A DNA stretch of 64,000 nucleotides, taken from assembly GCF_000633595.2 (NCBI RefSeq), contig NZ_JIBU02000038.1, positions 1 through 64,000 on the forward strand, given 5' to 3'. The notes under the pieces are model-generated. The model did not search any database, was not told the origin of the DNA, and worked only from the letters and a program-made list of their open reading frames with translations. Of the stretch, positions 1 through 8,839 are shown one piece after another; the first letter of the stretch is position 1; each line of letters starts with the position of its first letter. The translations under genes and the position numbers were made by a program. This DNA comes from Clostridium drakei. Lineage in GTDB: Bacteria; Bacillota; Clostridia; Clostridiales; Clostridiaceae.

Positions 1-4
1 AAAA

Positions 5-56
5 GCCTAACGGCTAAAAAGTTAGGCGAATCAACGCTTGCGAAATTCCGCAAGCG
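5..56. repeat. Two consecutive hairpins upstream of the TetR gene
   Basis: Two perfect stem-loops stand side by side. GCCTAAC at 5-11 pairs with GTTAGGC at 21-27, and CGCTTGCG at 35-42 pairs with CGCAAGCG at 49-56. Neither is followed by a clear T tract, so a terminator role for a gene left of the window is possible but not shown. They could also be part of a leader for the TetR gene, whose ribosome binding site (AAAGGAG) starts about 20 bases further on. Confidence 0.5.
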
Positions 57-94
57 ACTATAAGTGATACATTATAGAAAGGAGTGTAACTTTT

Positions 95-661
95 ATGAAA
101 AAGGAAACACAAAATATCACAGCATTAAGATCCAAAATGTGGATTACAGAAGCTCTTTTAACTATAATGAAAGAAAAAGAATTTAATAAAATTACAATCA
201 CAGAAATAATAAAAAAGGCTGATTTAACTCGTCAAACCTTTTATAGAAATTTTAATACAAAGGAAGAAGTACTTCATGAATATGTAAAAAAATTATATAA
301 AGACTGTTTTGATGAAATAGAGCAAATGCCTCAAAAGAATATGTATAAAATATTAGTGACTTATTTTCATTATTGGCATAAAAATAAGAATTTTTTGTTA
401 TTAGTAAAAAAAAGTAAGGTGAATCATAAAGTTATGGATTTCTATTATCCCTATATGGGCAAATATTTTGACCAAGCAATTATTAAACTGTATGCAAGCT
501 CTGATTTAGAAATATCATATATGAAACATTTTCTATTAGGTGGTTTAGTTCAAGTAAAAGCTCATTGGCTGGAGAATAATTTTACAGAAACTCCTGCACA
601 GCTTGCAGAGCTTGTATTAAAGTTGATAAATCCTTTAGTTTATGATGTTAAGGAACTGTAG
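95..661 (+). CDS. TetR/AcrR family transcriptional regulator
   Basis: This 188-residue protein has the usual TetR size. An N-terminal helix-turn-helix lies at about residues 30-60 (TITEIIKKADLTRQTFYRNF, the typical TetR recognition region), followed by an all-helical ligand/dimerisation domain. The family acts as dimeric repressors released by small ligands; the ligand here cannot be read from the sequence. The ATG is preceded by AAAGGAG at good spacing. The gene stands alone: it is convergent with the permease at 838-2136 and separated from it by a shared terminator hairpin. Its target may be itself or genes left of the window. The family call is strong and the function is open. Confidence 0.85.
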   Translation: MKKETQNITALRSKMWITEALLTIMKEKEFNKITITEIIKKADLTRQTFYRNFNTKEEVLHEYVKKLYKDCFDEIEQMPQKNMYKILVTYFHYWHKNKNFLLLVKKSKVNHKVMDFYYPYMGKYFDQAIIKLYASSDLEISYMKHFLLGGLVQVKAHWLENNFTETPAQLAELVLKLINPLVYDVKEL

Positions 662-733
662 AACTATATTTAAGCAGGATTTAATAGATAATGATTTTAT
701 TTATTCAAAGGATGAAGAGGAGTAAAGATCATA

Positions 734-759
734 AACCCCCTCGAGTAATCAAGGGGGTT
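734..759. terminator. Bidirectional terminator between the TetR gene and the permease
   Basis: AACCCCCT at 734-741 pairs with AGGGGGTT at 752-759 with a short loop. It lies between two convergent genes, so it probably serves both. The T-rich stretch after the stem is modest on either strand. Confidence 0.7.
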
Positions 760-837
760 ATCCTGTTAAATCTATAAAGTTATTTAGTGATATAATATTG
801 ATTTTATTTATAAGCTGATATGTATTTCTAAATAATT

Positions 838-2136
838 TTAGAAGAATGCTTTAATACTTGATAAAACTACTAGTAATCCAACAACAATAACAAATATATT
901 GCTTAAATTTTTTCTGTATTTAGATAGTGTTGGCACTTTGTATATTGCGTACATAGGTAATAAGAATAAAATTATTGCAATTAGTGGTGCATTAACCATG
1001 TCTATAAGATCAAGAATACTTGGATCTGCATAAGCAACTAACCAACATGTAAGAATCATAAATACAACAATAATATTTTTAACTGTTTTACTATTTAAAT
1101 CTTTTCCGCAAGATTTAGCACCTTGAACAATAATATCTTCTAAACCTTCATATGCGCCTATATAATGTCCAAGGAAAGATTTTGTAATTGCAACTAAAGC
1201 AATTATAGGAGCTCCATAAGCGAATAATGGCATTTTGTATTTGTTAGCAAGGAAAGAAAGAACTGGTAGATTTTCTTTTTTAGCAAGTGCAAGATCAGCA
1301 GAAGTTACACTTAAAACAGTACTGAACACAAAGAACAATACAACACAAATTGTTACTGTATAACATACCTTTTGAATTTGAGCACATTTACGATCTACGT
1401 TTTCCATTCCATAAGTTTCACGCTGCTTAACAACAAAAGTAGATATCATTGGAGAATGGTTAAATGAAAATACAATTATTGGTAGAATAAACCAAGCTAT
1501 TCCTAACACAGTAGTAATACCAACGTTTCCATTTGCTGGTGTAAAGTTACCGGCTAAACTTAAATTTGATACATTCCATTGTGGAATCAAATATATAGAT
1601 AGAAAAACTAAAGTTGCTATAAATGGATATACAAGATAGCTCATTACTTTTACAGTTACATCTTGTCCAAAATTTACAATGAATATTAGAAAAAGAACTA
1701 AAATAAGTGATAATATCATTCTTGATGGTGCTTGCATATGTAATTGATTTTCTATAAAACTCTTTGCAGTATTAGTTAATGAAACTGCATACATTATTAG
1801 TATTGAATAAATAGAGAAGAAATAGACAACATCAAAAACTTTACTTGCTGTATCTCCAAAATATTCTCTTACAGTAGCTGTAATTCCCTTATCACCAGAT
1901 TTAGAAAAATAAATCATTTTTGCCATGGCTCTGTGTGAAAAATACATGATAGGGAATGCAATTATAGTAATTAAAAGTAGAGATAATATTCCGCCTGCTC
2001 CTGCATTAATTGGTAAGAAGAGTACACCTGCTCCAATTGCTGTTCCAAAAAGGCTCATTGCCCAAGTTGTATCTTGATTATGCCATTTATTAGGATTTTT
2101 GTATTCTTTCGAGTCCTGTAATTTTTCTTGAATCAT
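838..2136 (-). CDS. HAAAP-family amino-acid permease (SdaC-like)
   Basis: This 432-residue integral membrane protein has about 11 hydrophobic segments. Near the N-terminus it carries the family signature MSLFGTAIGAGVLFLPINAG, followed by the reentrant-type GxG helix typical of hydroxy/aromatic amino-acid permeases. Length and topology match the SdaC serine transporter branch (proton or sodium symport of serine, threonine or tryptophan). Which amino acid it carries cannot be decided. It starts at an ATG with AAGGAGA upstream. It is monocistronic, with a shared terminator downstream and a 587-bp AT-rich region upstream that contains a long inverted repeat. The divergent YheO-like regulator at 2724 is a plausible but unproven controller. 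Confidence 0.8.
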   Translation of the reverse strand: MIQEKLQDSKEYKNPNKWHNQDTTWAMSLFGTAIGAGVLFLPINAGAGGILSLLLITIIAFPIMYFSHRAMAKMIYFSKSGDKGITATVREYFGDTASKVFDVVYFFSIYSILIMYAVSLTNTAKSFIENQLHMQAPSRMILSLILVLFLIFIVNFGQDVTVKVMSYLVYPFIATLVFLSIYLIPQWNVSNLSLAGNFTPANGNVGITTVLGIAWFILPIIVFSFNHSPMISTFVVKQRETYGMENVDRKCAQIQKVCYTVTICVVLFFVFSTVLSVTSADLALAKKENLPVLSFLANKYKMPLFAYGAPIIALVAITKSFLGHYIGAYEGLEDIIVQGAKSCGKDLNSKTVKNIIVVFMILTCWLVAYADPSILDLIDMVNAPLIAIILFLLPMYAIYKVPTLSKYRKNLSNIFVIVVGLLVVLSSIKAFF

Positions 2137-2212
2137 TTTAACGTCTCCTTTATACTTCTTTTGCGATTTTTAAAATTGATAAAGTTATAATATTATGTTT
2201 TTTAAGTATTTT

Positions 2213-2299
2213 GTTTAGTTTAAATTAAAGATAATATTTATTGCCTTTACTCGAAACGTTATCATTATGATTAGTAAATCCTTAAGATTTAAACTAAAC
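2213..2299. repeat. 13-bp inverted repeat in the permease upstream region
   Basis: GTTTAGTTTAAAT at 2213-2225 is repeated in perfect inverted form at 2287-2299, with about 61 bases between the arms. It lies in the 587-bp gap between the divergent permease and YheO-like regulator genes. It may be a looping operator pair or a leader stem of the permease mRNA. I found no T-box or known riboswitch core. The rest of the gap (2137-2723) is very AT-rich with nothing else I can name. Confidence 0.5.
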
Positions 2300-2723
2300 C
2301 CATCAATTTTTAATATGTATTATTTTAACCTATTATTTATTTTCACCTCCACATTAATATTTTGAAAAATTTTAATCGTAAGAATAAATAATTATTAATA
2401 TAATAAATTTTTATTGCAATAAGAATATATCACACGAAAAATGTAATGTCAACATAGTATTATAAGAAGTTTGTATTATAGAGTCTAATAAAAAATTAAT
2501 TTTAAAATTTTGAAAGTTTAAATTTTTAAAAATTGTTCTTTTTTAATTTAGCCTTTTTTATAAATATATTAAATGTTTTTAATGTTTGTAATAATTCAAT
2601 TTGATGTTATAATATATACGAGTTTTAGCCATCTTTCTTAGTATTTATACATTGTAAATGCTAAAAAATAGGGGCTATATACATTTAAAAGCTCAATTTA
2701 CTATTATTAGTGAGGTGGAAATT

Positions 2724-3383
2724 TTGAATGACAGAGAATTAATTGAAAAGCATATACCTATCGCAGAATTTATATCAGAAATTTTAGGAGATAACTGTGA
2801 AGTTTTAATACATGATGTTACGAATCCAAATCATTCTGTAATATTTATAAAAAATGGACATTTAAGTGGTAGGAGAATAGGGGCACCTATTACAAATTTA
2901 GTACTTAATATAATACAGAATAAGAGCTACAAAAATAAGGATTTTGTGGCAAATTATAAAGCAGAGGGGAATTTCAAAAACTTTAGATCTGCAAGTTATT
3001 TTATAAAAAATGAAAAAAATGAAATAGTAGGAGCAATATGTATAAACATAGATATAGAAGAGTACGATAACGTAAAAAAACTGATGGATAAACTATGTTT
3101 TATATCCAACGAGTCTTCTAAAGAAATCGAAGATATAAAAACCCAAGAACAATTCTATGATAATGTAGATGACATCCTATATACTATGATCTTTGATGTA
3201 ATTCGAGATGTAAACATAGATCCTCAAAGAATGTCAGCTGAGGAGAAAATTTATGTTGTAAAACAATTATACGACAAAGGTACATTTAACCTTAAAGGTG
3301 CAGTTTTAGAAGTTGCAAAGGCACTTCAAGTATCAGAACCTACAATATATAGATATCTTAACAAATTCAAATCGTCTCATTAG
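2724..3383 (+). CDS. YheO-like PAS domain/HTH transcriptional regulator
   Basis: Read from a TTG start the protein has 219 residues. The N-terminal 110-120 residues form a YheO-type PAS-like domain (GDNCEVLIHDV, then an IGAPITNLVLNII stretch). The C-terminal 60 residues form a DNA-binding helix-turn-helix (GAVLEVAKALQVSEPTIYRY). I prefer the TTG at 2724 because GAGGTGG at 2712-2718 sits 5 bases before it, and the protein then begins at the conserved region. The upstream ATG at 2658 has no ribosome binding site. Family members are cytoplasmic transcription factors of largely unknown ligand. The gene is divergent from the amino-acid permease and 168 bp upstream of the methyltransferase-like gene, so it could control either. 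Confidence 0.8.
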   Translation: MNDRELIEKHIPIAEFISEILGDNCEVLIHDVTNPNHSVIFIKNGHLSGRRIGAPITNLVLNIIQNKSYKNKDFVANYKAEGNFKNFRSASYFIKNEKNEIVGAICINIDIEEYDNVKKLMDKLCFISNESSKEIEDIKTQEQFYDNVDDILYTMIFDVIRDVNIDPQRMSAEEKIYVVKQLYDKGTFNLKGAVLEVAKALQVSEPTIYRYLNKFKSSH

Positions 3384-3551
3384 AAGTAAGAAAAATTTGT
3401 CGTTATTGCAAGGTATATATAATGCAAAATAATAGTATATAGATTAATATTGTTTTTTTATATTTGTAGAAAAGCTTAGAAAAAGTTAGTATAATTTAGA
3501 ATTAGATAAATTTCATAAAACACAAAAATATTATAAAAGGAAGGTAGAGTT

Positions 3552-4616
3552 GTGGAGATTTTTAAAGATGAAATGACATCTAAAGAGAGAAGAGAAGCTT
3601 ATTTTAGAGGTGAAGAAGTAGATAGATTACCTTGTGCGATTATGTTTGAAGAAACAGCAGCAGTATATGCAGGCATAAATGTTGAAGAATATTATTTTGA
3701 TTCTAATAAAATGTTAGAGTCTGAAAAGTTTATAGTAAGAGAATTGGGAGCGGAAAGCTGTGGAATTAATGTAACTTTAAGAGGACTAGGAGAAGCACTT
3801 GGAAGCAAGATGGGGTATAGTGATTTAAGAGCCTCATTTTTAATAGATCCTGTTTTAAAAGATTACAAAATGTTAGATAATATGGATGTTGTAAATCCTT
3901 ATAAAGATGGACGACTTCCAATAACATTGAAGGCTCTAGGTAAAATAAAAAAAGAATTAGGTAATGAAGTAAGTGTTGGAAGTGGAGTATCAGGGCCTGT
4001 TAGTGCAGCATCTGCCATTAGAGGAACAGAAAATCTTATGAAGGATTTTATACAAAATAAAGAAGCTGTACATAAGCTATTGGACTTTATAGTAGAGTGT
4101 AATTTATCGTATGTTGAAGCCGTTTACAGAGAGCACGGATTGACATGTGGAATAGGTGATCCTATATCCTGTGGAAATTTAATAAGTCCTAAGCAGTTTA
4201 GGGAATTTTCAAAACCACATCTTAGTAAAATGATAGATGGCATGTATAAGATAACTGGTCAAAAGCCATCACTTCATATATGTGGAAAAACAAAAGGAAT
4301 TTGGAACGATCTGCGGGATTTAAATATATCAGCTTTTAGTGTTGACAACTGTGAAGATATAGAAGAAGTTAAAAACGCTCTAGGAGATAAGGTGTGTTTG
4401 GTTGGAAATATTGATCCAGTTTCAATCATAAGAAATGGAACAGTAGAAGATGTTTATAGAGAAGTTAAAAATTGTATAGAAAAAGCAGCAGATAGTCCAA
4501 ATGGCTATATAGTTGGATCTGGATGTGATATTCCTGGTGGTGCTCCAATTGAAAATATAAAGGCAGTTATAGAAGCAACTAAAAAATATAGTGGAAGAGT
4601 TTCTATTGGAAGATAA
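3552..4616 (+). CDS. Uroporphyrinogen decarboxylase/MtaA-CmuA family methyltransferase
   Basis: This 354-residue TIM-barrel protein belongs to the URO-D superfamily. It carries H242-x-C244 in the motif LHICGK and C325 in GSGCDIP. That His-x-Cys...Cys zinc set belongs to the MtaA/MtbA/CmuA corrinoid-protein:thiol methyltransferases and is absent from true haem-biosynthetic HemE. It therefore probably moves a methyl group between a corrinoid protein and a thiol or similar acceptor. No corrinoid protein or activator gene is adjacent, so the substrate is unknown. The start is GTG at 3552 with AGGAAGGTAG upstream; an ATG seven codons later is an alternative. The next gene begins 27 bp downstream, suggesting co-transcription. 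Confidence 0.8.
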   Translation: MEIFKDEMTSKERREAYFRGEEVDRLPCAIMFEETAAVYAGINVEEYYFDSNKMLESEKFIVRELGAESCGINVTLRGLGEALGSKMGYSDLRASFLIDPVLKDYKMLDNMDVVNPYKDGRLPITLKALGKIKKELGNEVSVGSGVSGPVSAASAIRGTENLMKDFIQNKEAVHKLLDFIVECNLSYVEAVYREHGLTCGIGDPISCGNLISPKQFREFSKPHLSKMIDGMYKITGQKPSLHICGKTKGIWNDLRDLNISAFSVDNCEDIEEVKNALGDKVCLVGNIDPVSIIRNGTVEDVYREVKNCIEKAADSPNGYIVGSGCDIPGGAPIENIKAVIEATKKYSGRVSIGR

Positions 4617-4643
4617 TATTTTGGTGAAAATCAGGAGGGATTT

Positions 4644-5210
4644 ATGAGCTGGAGCAAAATGAAACAAAGTTTAGAGAGTTTTCTTTGTCCTGCATTATAT
4701 GGTAGGGTAGAATATGGTGCAACTAGCTATAGATATTTATCTGATAAAGCTGGGCAATGTTATATAAAAGTAGATAAAAAGAACATATTCAATATGAGTG
4801 ATACAAGCACCTTAATCAAATGGTATAAGACAGAACAGGAAATAAAAAATGATCAAGATATTCAAATCCATATTAACAATGAGGAAATTGAAATGGTGAG
4901 AAATGATATTAAGGGGCCAGTCCCAGAGGATAGATTAAAAGTAATTGCAAGAAATAGAAAAGTATCAGAATATGCAAAGGAAATACTATCTGCACAGTCA
5001 GCATTATGTAAATCAAATTTCAATGTTGTAGTGAATAAATTTTTAACTATTTCTATAGAGGAAAGTTTAGATAGTAATGATATCTTATTAAATGTTTTGG
5101 CATTGGTGGACAGGAGAGTTGGAAAAAAGCGGCTTTTAAAGATGGATGAAAAAATGAGATTGAAGCACCCAATTGTACAATATTTTTATGAACTGCGTCT
5201 TAGTGTTTGA
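4644..5210 (+). CDS. SF0329-like family protein of unknown function
   Basis: This 188-residue soluble protein begins MSWSKMKQSLESFLCPALYG. From memory it resembles the SF0329-type uncharacterised family, whose members start in almost the same way; I cannot verify this here. There is no signal peptide, membrane segment or recognisable catalytic motif. Aromatic and charged residues cluster in the first 60 positions (RVEYGATSYRYL), and a helical C-terminal half follows. AGGAGG stands 8 bases before the ATG. It lies between the URO-D-like methyltransferase and the TIM-AraC regulator, with gaps of 27 and 64 bp, so all three are probably one transcript ending at the hairpin 6511-6549. Its function is unknown. 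Confidence 0.55.
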   Translation: MSWSKMKQSLESFLCPALYGRVEYGATSYRYLSDKAGQCYIKVDKKNIFNMSDTSTLIKWYKTEQEIKNDQDIQIHINNEEIEMVRNDIKGPVPEDRLKVIARNRKVSEYAKEILSAQSALCKSNFNVVVNKFLTISIEESLDSNDILLNVLALVDRRVGKKRLLKMDEKMRLKHPIVQYFYELRLSV

Positions 5211-5274
5211 TGTAAAGAAATGATTTAGAATTTGATGAACATGTGATTAAGTTTTATTAAGAGGTCTTTAAAGC

Positions 5275-6468
5275 ATGGATAGAGAAAAGTTATTGGAGAA
5301 TATCAAAATACAAATAAAAAATGGAAAACGTATTGTTGGTGTAGCAACAGGTACGGGAATGACAGCGAAGTATGCTGAAAAGGGTGGAGCTGATTTTCTT
5401 TTGGTTTTAAACTCAGGTAGATTTCGTCAAATGGGGAGAAGTTCACTAGCAGGATTTTTGCCATTTTGTAATAGTAATGATATGGTAATGGATTTTGCTT
5501 CAAAAGAAATAATACCACTAGTAAAAGATATACCTATTATCTTTGGTTTTAATGCAACTGATCCTATGAAGGATATGGAAGATTATATAGATAAAATAAA
5601 CAATATGGGATTTTCAGGTATTAATAATTATCCTACTGTTGGAATTTTAGATGGTAAGTTTGGTGAAGCTCTTGAGGAACATGGATGTGATTATTTAACT
5701 GAAGTAGAAGCAATAAGAATAGCTCATAAAAAAAACATGTTTACAGTTGCTTTTGTATTTAACGAAGCGCAAGCAGAGCAAATGATTAGTGCAGGTGCTG
5801 ATGTTATTTGTGTACATTTAGGTTTAACAGGAGGGGGATTACTTGGAGCAAAAAAGGTTTTTTCCTTAGAAGCTGCAAAAGTTAAAGCTGAAAATATATT
5901 TAATAAATGCAATGAGCTAAATCCTAATGTAATTAAATTAATATATGGTGGACCTGTAAAAACACCAATTGATGTTCAATATATGTATAATAATAATGAA
6001 GATTTAATGGGATACATAGGAGGATCAGCTTTTGAGAGAATTCCATCAGAAAAATCTATTACAAATATAACAAAAGCTTTTAAAGTATCAACACAGCTTG
6101 ATGAAGAAGATTTAATGGTTAAAATGTTAGATGGAGTTACAAAGCATTATAATTATGTTGAATTTGTAAAGAAATATGTAGCTGAAAATTATATGAATCA
6201 AATCTCATTTTTGGATTTAGCCAAAGTTGCCCATGTATCCAGAGGTTACCTAAGTAGCTTGTTTAAAAAAGAAGTTGGCTGTAGTTTTCCAGAGTATTTG
6301 GTTAAGTTTCGCATAAATAGAGCAGCAGAAATTATAAATAAAGAAAATATACAATTATCAGATTTAGCACCATTAGTTGGTTATCAGGATTATGCTCAGT
6401 TTAGCAAAATGTTTAAAAAGTATAAAGGTTGTTCTCCAAAACAATATAAACAGAGTTTTATGACATAA
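5275..6468 (+). CDS. PEP-hydrolase-like TIM barrel fused to AraC DNA-binding domain
   Basis: This 397-residue protein has two parts. Residues 1 to about 275 align along their whole length with the separate enzyme encoded at 7866-8696, sharing for example NSGR, the F/YPTVG loop, V-x-H-x-GLT, GGP and a final GxS-x-ER region. Residues from about 290 to 397 form an AraC/XylS double helix-turn-helix with the usual end (VGYQDYAQFSKMFKKYKGCS). The catalytic-type barrel has become, or doubles as, a ligand-sensing domain. The most economical model is a transcription factor that senses the substrate or product of its enzyme paralogue and controls the Tm-1-like/PEP-hydrolase-like operon just downstream. 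It may also control the ABC importer. The domain assignments are solid; the regulatory role is inferred. Confidence 0.8.
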   Translation: MDREKLLENIKIQIKNGKRIVGVATGTGMTAKYAEKGGADFLLVLNSGRFRQMGRSSLAGFLPFCNSNDMVMDFASKEIIPLVKDIPIIFGFNATDPMKDMEDYIDKINNMGFSGINNYPTVGILDGKFGEALEEHGCDYLTEVEAIRIAHKKNMFTVAFVFNEAQAEQMISAGADVICVHLGLTGGGLLGAKKVFSLEAAKVKAENIFNKCNELNPNVIKLIYGGPVKTPIDVQYMYNNNEDLMGYIGGSAFERIPSEKSITNITKAFKVSTQLDEEDLMVKMLDGVTKHYNYVEFVKKYVAENYMNQISFLDLAKVAHVSRGYLSSLFKKEVGCSFPEYLVKFRINRAAEIINKENIQLSDLAPLVGYQDYAQFSKMFKKYKGCSPKQYKQSFMT

Positions 6469-6510
6469 ACACAAAAATATAGTACATAACAACGTTTACA
6501 TAAGTGTGTA

Positions 6511-6549
6511 AAAAAAGTATGATTAACTTGTAGTTGATCATACTTTTTT
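6511..6549 (+). terminator. Rho-independent terminator after the TIM-AraC gene
   Basis: AAAAAAGTATGAT at 6511-6523 pairs with ATCATACTTTTTT at 6537-6549, with an inner AAC/GTT stem. A run of seven T closes it. It separates the three-gene unit 3552-6468 from the following two-gene operon. Confidence 0.85.
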
Positions 6550-6552
6550 TAT

Positions 6553-6564
6553 GAGAACGTTCTC
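6553..6564. promoter_or_regulatory. Perfect palindrome, candidate operator
   Basis: GAGAACGTTCTC is a perfect 12-bp palindrome directly after the terminator and 65 bp before the Tm-1-like gene. Its position suggests a binding site in the operon promoter. Which regulator binds is unknown; the AraC fusion encoded next door is one candidate, although AraC proteins more often bind direct repeats. Confidence 0.4.
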
Positions 6565-6628
6565 CGGGGAGTTATTTAGCATTGTACAGGCTAAATAAGA
6601 GTGGATTTATATTAAGGGAGGTAAAAAA

Positions 6629-7837
6629 ATGAAGACAATTGCCATAGCAGGAACATTTGACACTAAAGGTGATGAATATTTATACGTAAAAGAACTAATT
6701 GAAAGCTTAGGTTTATGTACTTTTACCATTCATACAGGTGTATTTAAGCCAACCTTTGAACCGGATATATCAAACAGTGAAGTCGCTGAGGCAGCAGGTA
6801 CAAATATAGAAACTTTAGTATCGAAAAAAGATAGGGCATTAGCAACAGAGCTATTATCAAAAGGTATGGAAAAGTTACTGCCAGAGTTATATAAACAGGG
6901 TAAGTTTGATGGTATTATCTCTTTTGGAGGAACAGGAGGAACTTCACTAGTAACTCCAGCTATGAGGGCGCTGCCTATAGGTGTGCCAAAGATTATGGTT
7001 TCAACAGTAGCCTCAGGAAATACTGAACCTTATGTAGGTACTAGTGATATTATTATGATGCCTTCTGTGGTAGATGTTGCAGGTCTTAATTCAATTTCAA
7101 CAAAAATCTTTACAAATGCAGTATTTGCAATTGTAGGTATGCTTAAATTTGAAAACACAAAGGTTGTGGAGAAAAAGCCGTTAGTTGCAGCCACTATGTT
7201 TGGGGTAACAACACCATGTATAACAGCTGCAAGAGAATATCTTGAAAAAAGAGGATATGAAGTTCTTGTATTTCATGCAACAGGCATTGGAGGACGATCA
7301 ATGGAAGCACTTATAAATGGAGGTTTTATTGAAGGTGTATTAGACCTTACTACTACAGAATGGGCAGATGAAATTATTGGTGGTGTTTTGAATGCAGGAC
7401 CTCATCGTCTGGAGGCAGCAGCTAAAAATCATGTGCCACAGGTTGTGTCAGTAGGTGCTATTGATATGTGCAATTTTGGTCCATATGAAAGTGTACCAGA
7501 GAAGTTTTTATCTCGTAATTTATATAAGCATAATCCAACAGTAACCCTTATGAGAACAAATAAAGAGGAAAATCAAGAAATTGGTTTGAAGCTTGCTGAA
7601 AAGTTAAATCTATCTAAAGAAAAAACAGCCTTATTTATACCTTTAAAAGGGGTATCGGCTATTGATATAGAAGGTCAACCTTTTTATGGACCAGAGGAAG
7701 ATAAGGTATTATTTAATATATTGAGAAATGATGTAAACAGAAATGTTGTGGAAATAGTAGAAATGGATTGTGATATCAATGATGTGAAGTTTGCAGAAGC
7801 TGCAGCACAAAAATTGATAGATATGATGAAGAAATAA
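6629..7837 (+). CDS. Tm-1-like ATP-binding domain protein (UPF0261)
   Basis: This 402-residue protein begins [20 protein letters not shown], the characteristic start of the UPF0261/Tm-1-like family. Glycine-rich loops follow: [20 protein letters not shown] at about 95-115 and [12 protein letters not shown] at about 215. In plants the same fold forms the N-terminal half of the tomato Tm-1 protein, and its C-terminal half is a PEP-hydrolase-like TIM barrel. Here the two halves are adjacent separate genes 28 bp apart, which supports a shared function. The chemical reaction of the bacterial proteins is not established. AGGGAGG stands before the ATG. The upstream terminator and palindrome indicate an own promoter. 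Confidence 0.85.
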   Translation: MKTIAIAGTFDTKGDEYLYVKELIESLGLCTFTIHTGVFKPTFEPDISNSEVAEAAGTNIETLVSKKDRALATELLSKGMEKLLPELYKQGKFDGIISFGGTGGTSLVTPAMRALPIGVPKIMVSTVASGNTEPYVGTSDIIMMPSVVDVAGLNSISTKIFTNAVFAIVGMLKFENTKVVEKKPLVAATMFGVTTPCITAAREYLEKRGYEVLVFHATGIGGRSMEALINGGFIEGVLDLTTTEWADEIIGGVLNAGPHRLEAAAKNHVPQVVSVGAIDMCNFGPYESVPEKFLSRNLYKHNPTVTLMRTNKEENQEIGLKLAEKLNLSKEKTALFIPLKGVSAIDIEGQPFYGPEEDKVLFNILRNDVNRNVVEIVEMDCDINDVKFAEAAAQKLIDMMKK

Positions 7838-7865
7838 TAAATTTAAGATATGGGAGGATTTAATA

Positions 7866-8696
7866 ATGAATAAAATGACAAGAAGTGAAATTATGGCAAA
7901 GTTTAGAGAACAGGTTAAAAATGGAGAAATACTACTTGGGGTAGGAGCTGGCACAGGTATTACAGCTAAATTTAGTGAAGCTGGTGGAGCAAATATTCTT
8001 ATAGTTTATAATTCAGGTAGATACAGAATGGCAGGAAGAGGTTCTCTTGCAGGTTTATTATCTTATGGAGATGCTAATAAGATTGTAGTTGAAATGGGAT
8101 CAGAAGTACTTCCAGTTGTAAAAGATACTCCAGTACTTGCTGGTGTTTGTGGAACTGATCCATTTAGAGTAATGGAAATTTTTCTGAAAGAATTAAAAGA
8201 TCAAGGTTTTGCAGGAGTTCAAAATTTTCCTACAGTAGGATTAATTGATGGTGTATTTAGACAAAACTTAGAGGAAACTGGCATGGGATATGGTCTAGAA
8301 GTTGAAATGATAAGAAAAGCGCATGAGCTTGACATGCTTACAACTCCTTATGTATTTGATCCTGATCAAGCAAAAGCAATGGCAGAAGCAGGTGCTGATA
8401 TATTAGTTGCACATATGGGATTAACTACAAAAGGTACAATTGGAGCACAAACAGCGCTAACATTGGATGATTGTGTAGAAAAAATAGAAGCTATTATTAA
8501 AGCAGGAAGAGAAGTTAATCCAGATATCATGGTAATTTGTCATGGAGGGCCTATTGCAGAACCAGAAGATGCTGCATATGTAATAGAAAAAACAGAAGGA
8601 ATTGATGGATTCTTTGGTGCTTCAAGTATTGAAAGATTTGCAGCAGAGAAAGGGATAAAATCTCAGACTGAGGCATTTAAGACTATAAAGAAATAA
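7866..8696 (+). CDS. Phosphoenolpyruvate hydrolase family TIM-barrel protein
   Basis: This 276-residue protein is of the PEP_hydrolase (formerly TIM-barrel signal transduction) family and corresponds to the C-terminal half of plant Tm-1. The visible barrel motifs are [17 protein letters not shown] near the N-terminus, [40 protein letters not shown] and [10 protein letters not shown] at the phosphate-binding end. It forms an operon with the Tm-1-like gene upstream and ends at a strong terminator. The family name implies PEP or phosphonopyruvate-type chemistry, but I cannot confirm an activity. It is a full-length paralogue of the sensor half of the AraC fusion at 5275-6468, so the two probably recognise related ligands. 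Confidence 0.82.
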   Translation: MNKMTRSEIMAKFREQVKNGEILLGVGAGTGITAKFSEAGGANILIVYNSGRYRMAGRGSLAGLLSYGDANKIVVEMGSEVLPVVKDTPVLAGVCGTDPFRVMEIFLKELKDQGFAGVQNFPTVGLIDGVFRQNLEETGMGYGLEVEMIRKAHELDMLTTPYVFDPDQAKAMAEAGADILVAHMGLTTKGTIGAQTALTLDDCVEKIEAIIKAGREVNPDIMVICHGGPIAEPEDAAYVIEKTEGIDGFFGASSIERFAAEKGIKSQTEAFKTIKK

Positions 8697-8716
8697 TAAA
8701 ACAGATAAAAATCTCT

Positions 8717-8742
8717 AAGCCCCTTGAATGATCAAGGGGCTT
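8717..8742. terminator. Bidirectional terminator
   Basis: AAGCCCCTTGA at 8717-8727 pairs perfectly with TCAAGGGGCTT at 8732-8742 around a 4-base loop. It lies between the convergent PEP-hydrolase-like gene and the ABC permease gene. Confidence 0.85.
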
Positions 8743-8839
8743 TAAAAATTTAAGAGTGACTTTCTACTATTTTTTAACAATATATAAGATATTAACAAGA
8801 TTATCTTTTCTAAATCAAGTGATTATTAAAGACTAAGTA

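Noticed and set aside
2137-2657. T-box or amino-acid riboswitch before the HAAAP permease
   Set aside because: The T-box AGGGTGGNACCGCG core and known riboswitch cores were not found on the minus strand; only a long inverted repeat is visible.
4422-4667. Antisense frame overlapping the end of the methyltransferase-like gene
   Set aside because: Its composition is that of a shadow frame, it overlaps a well-supported gene and has no ribosome binding site.
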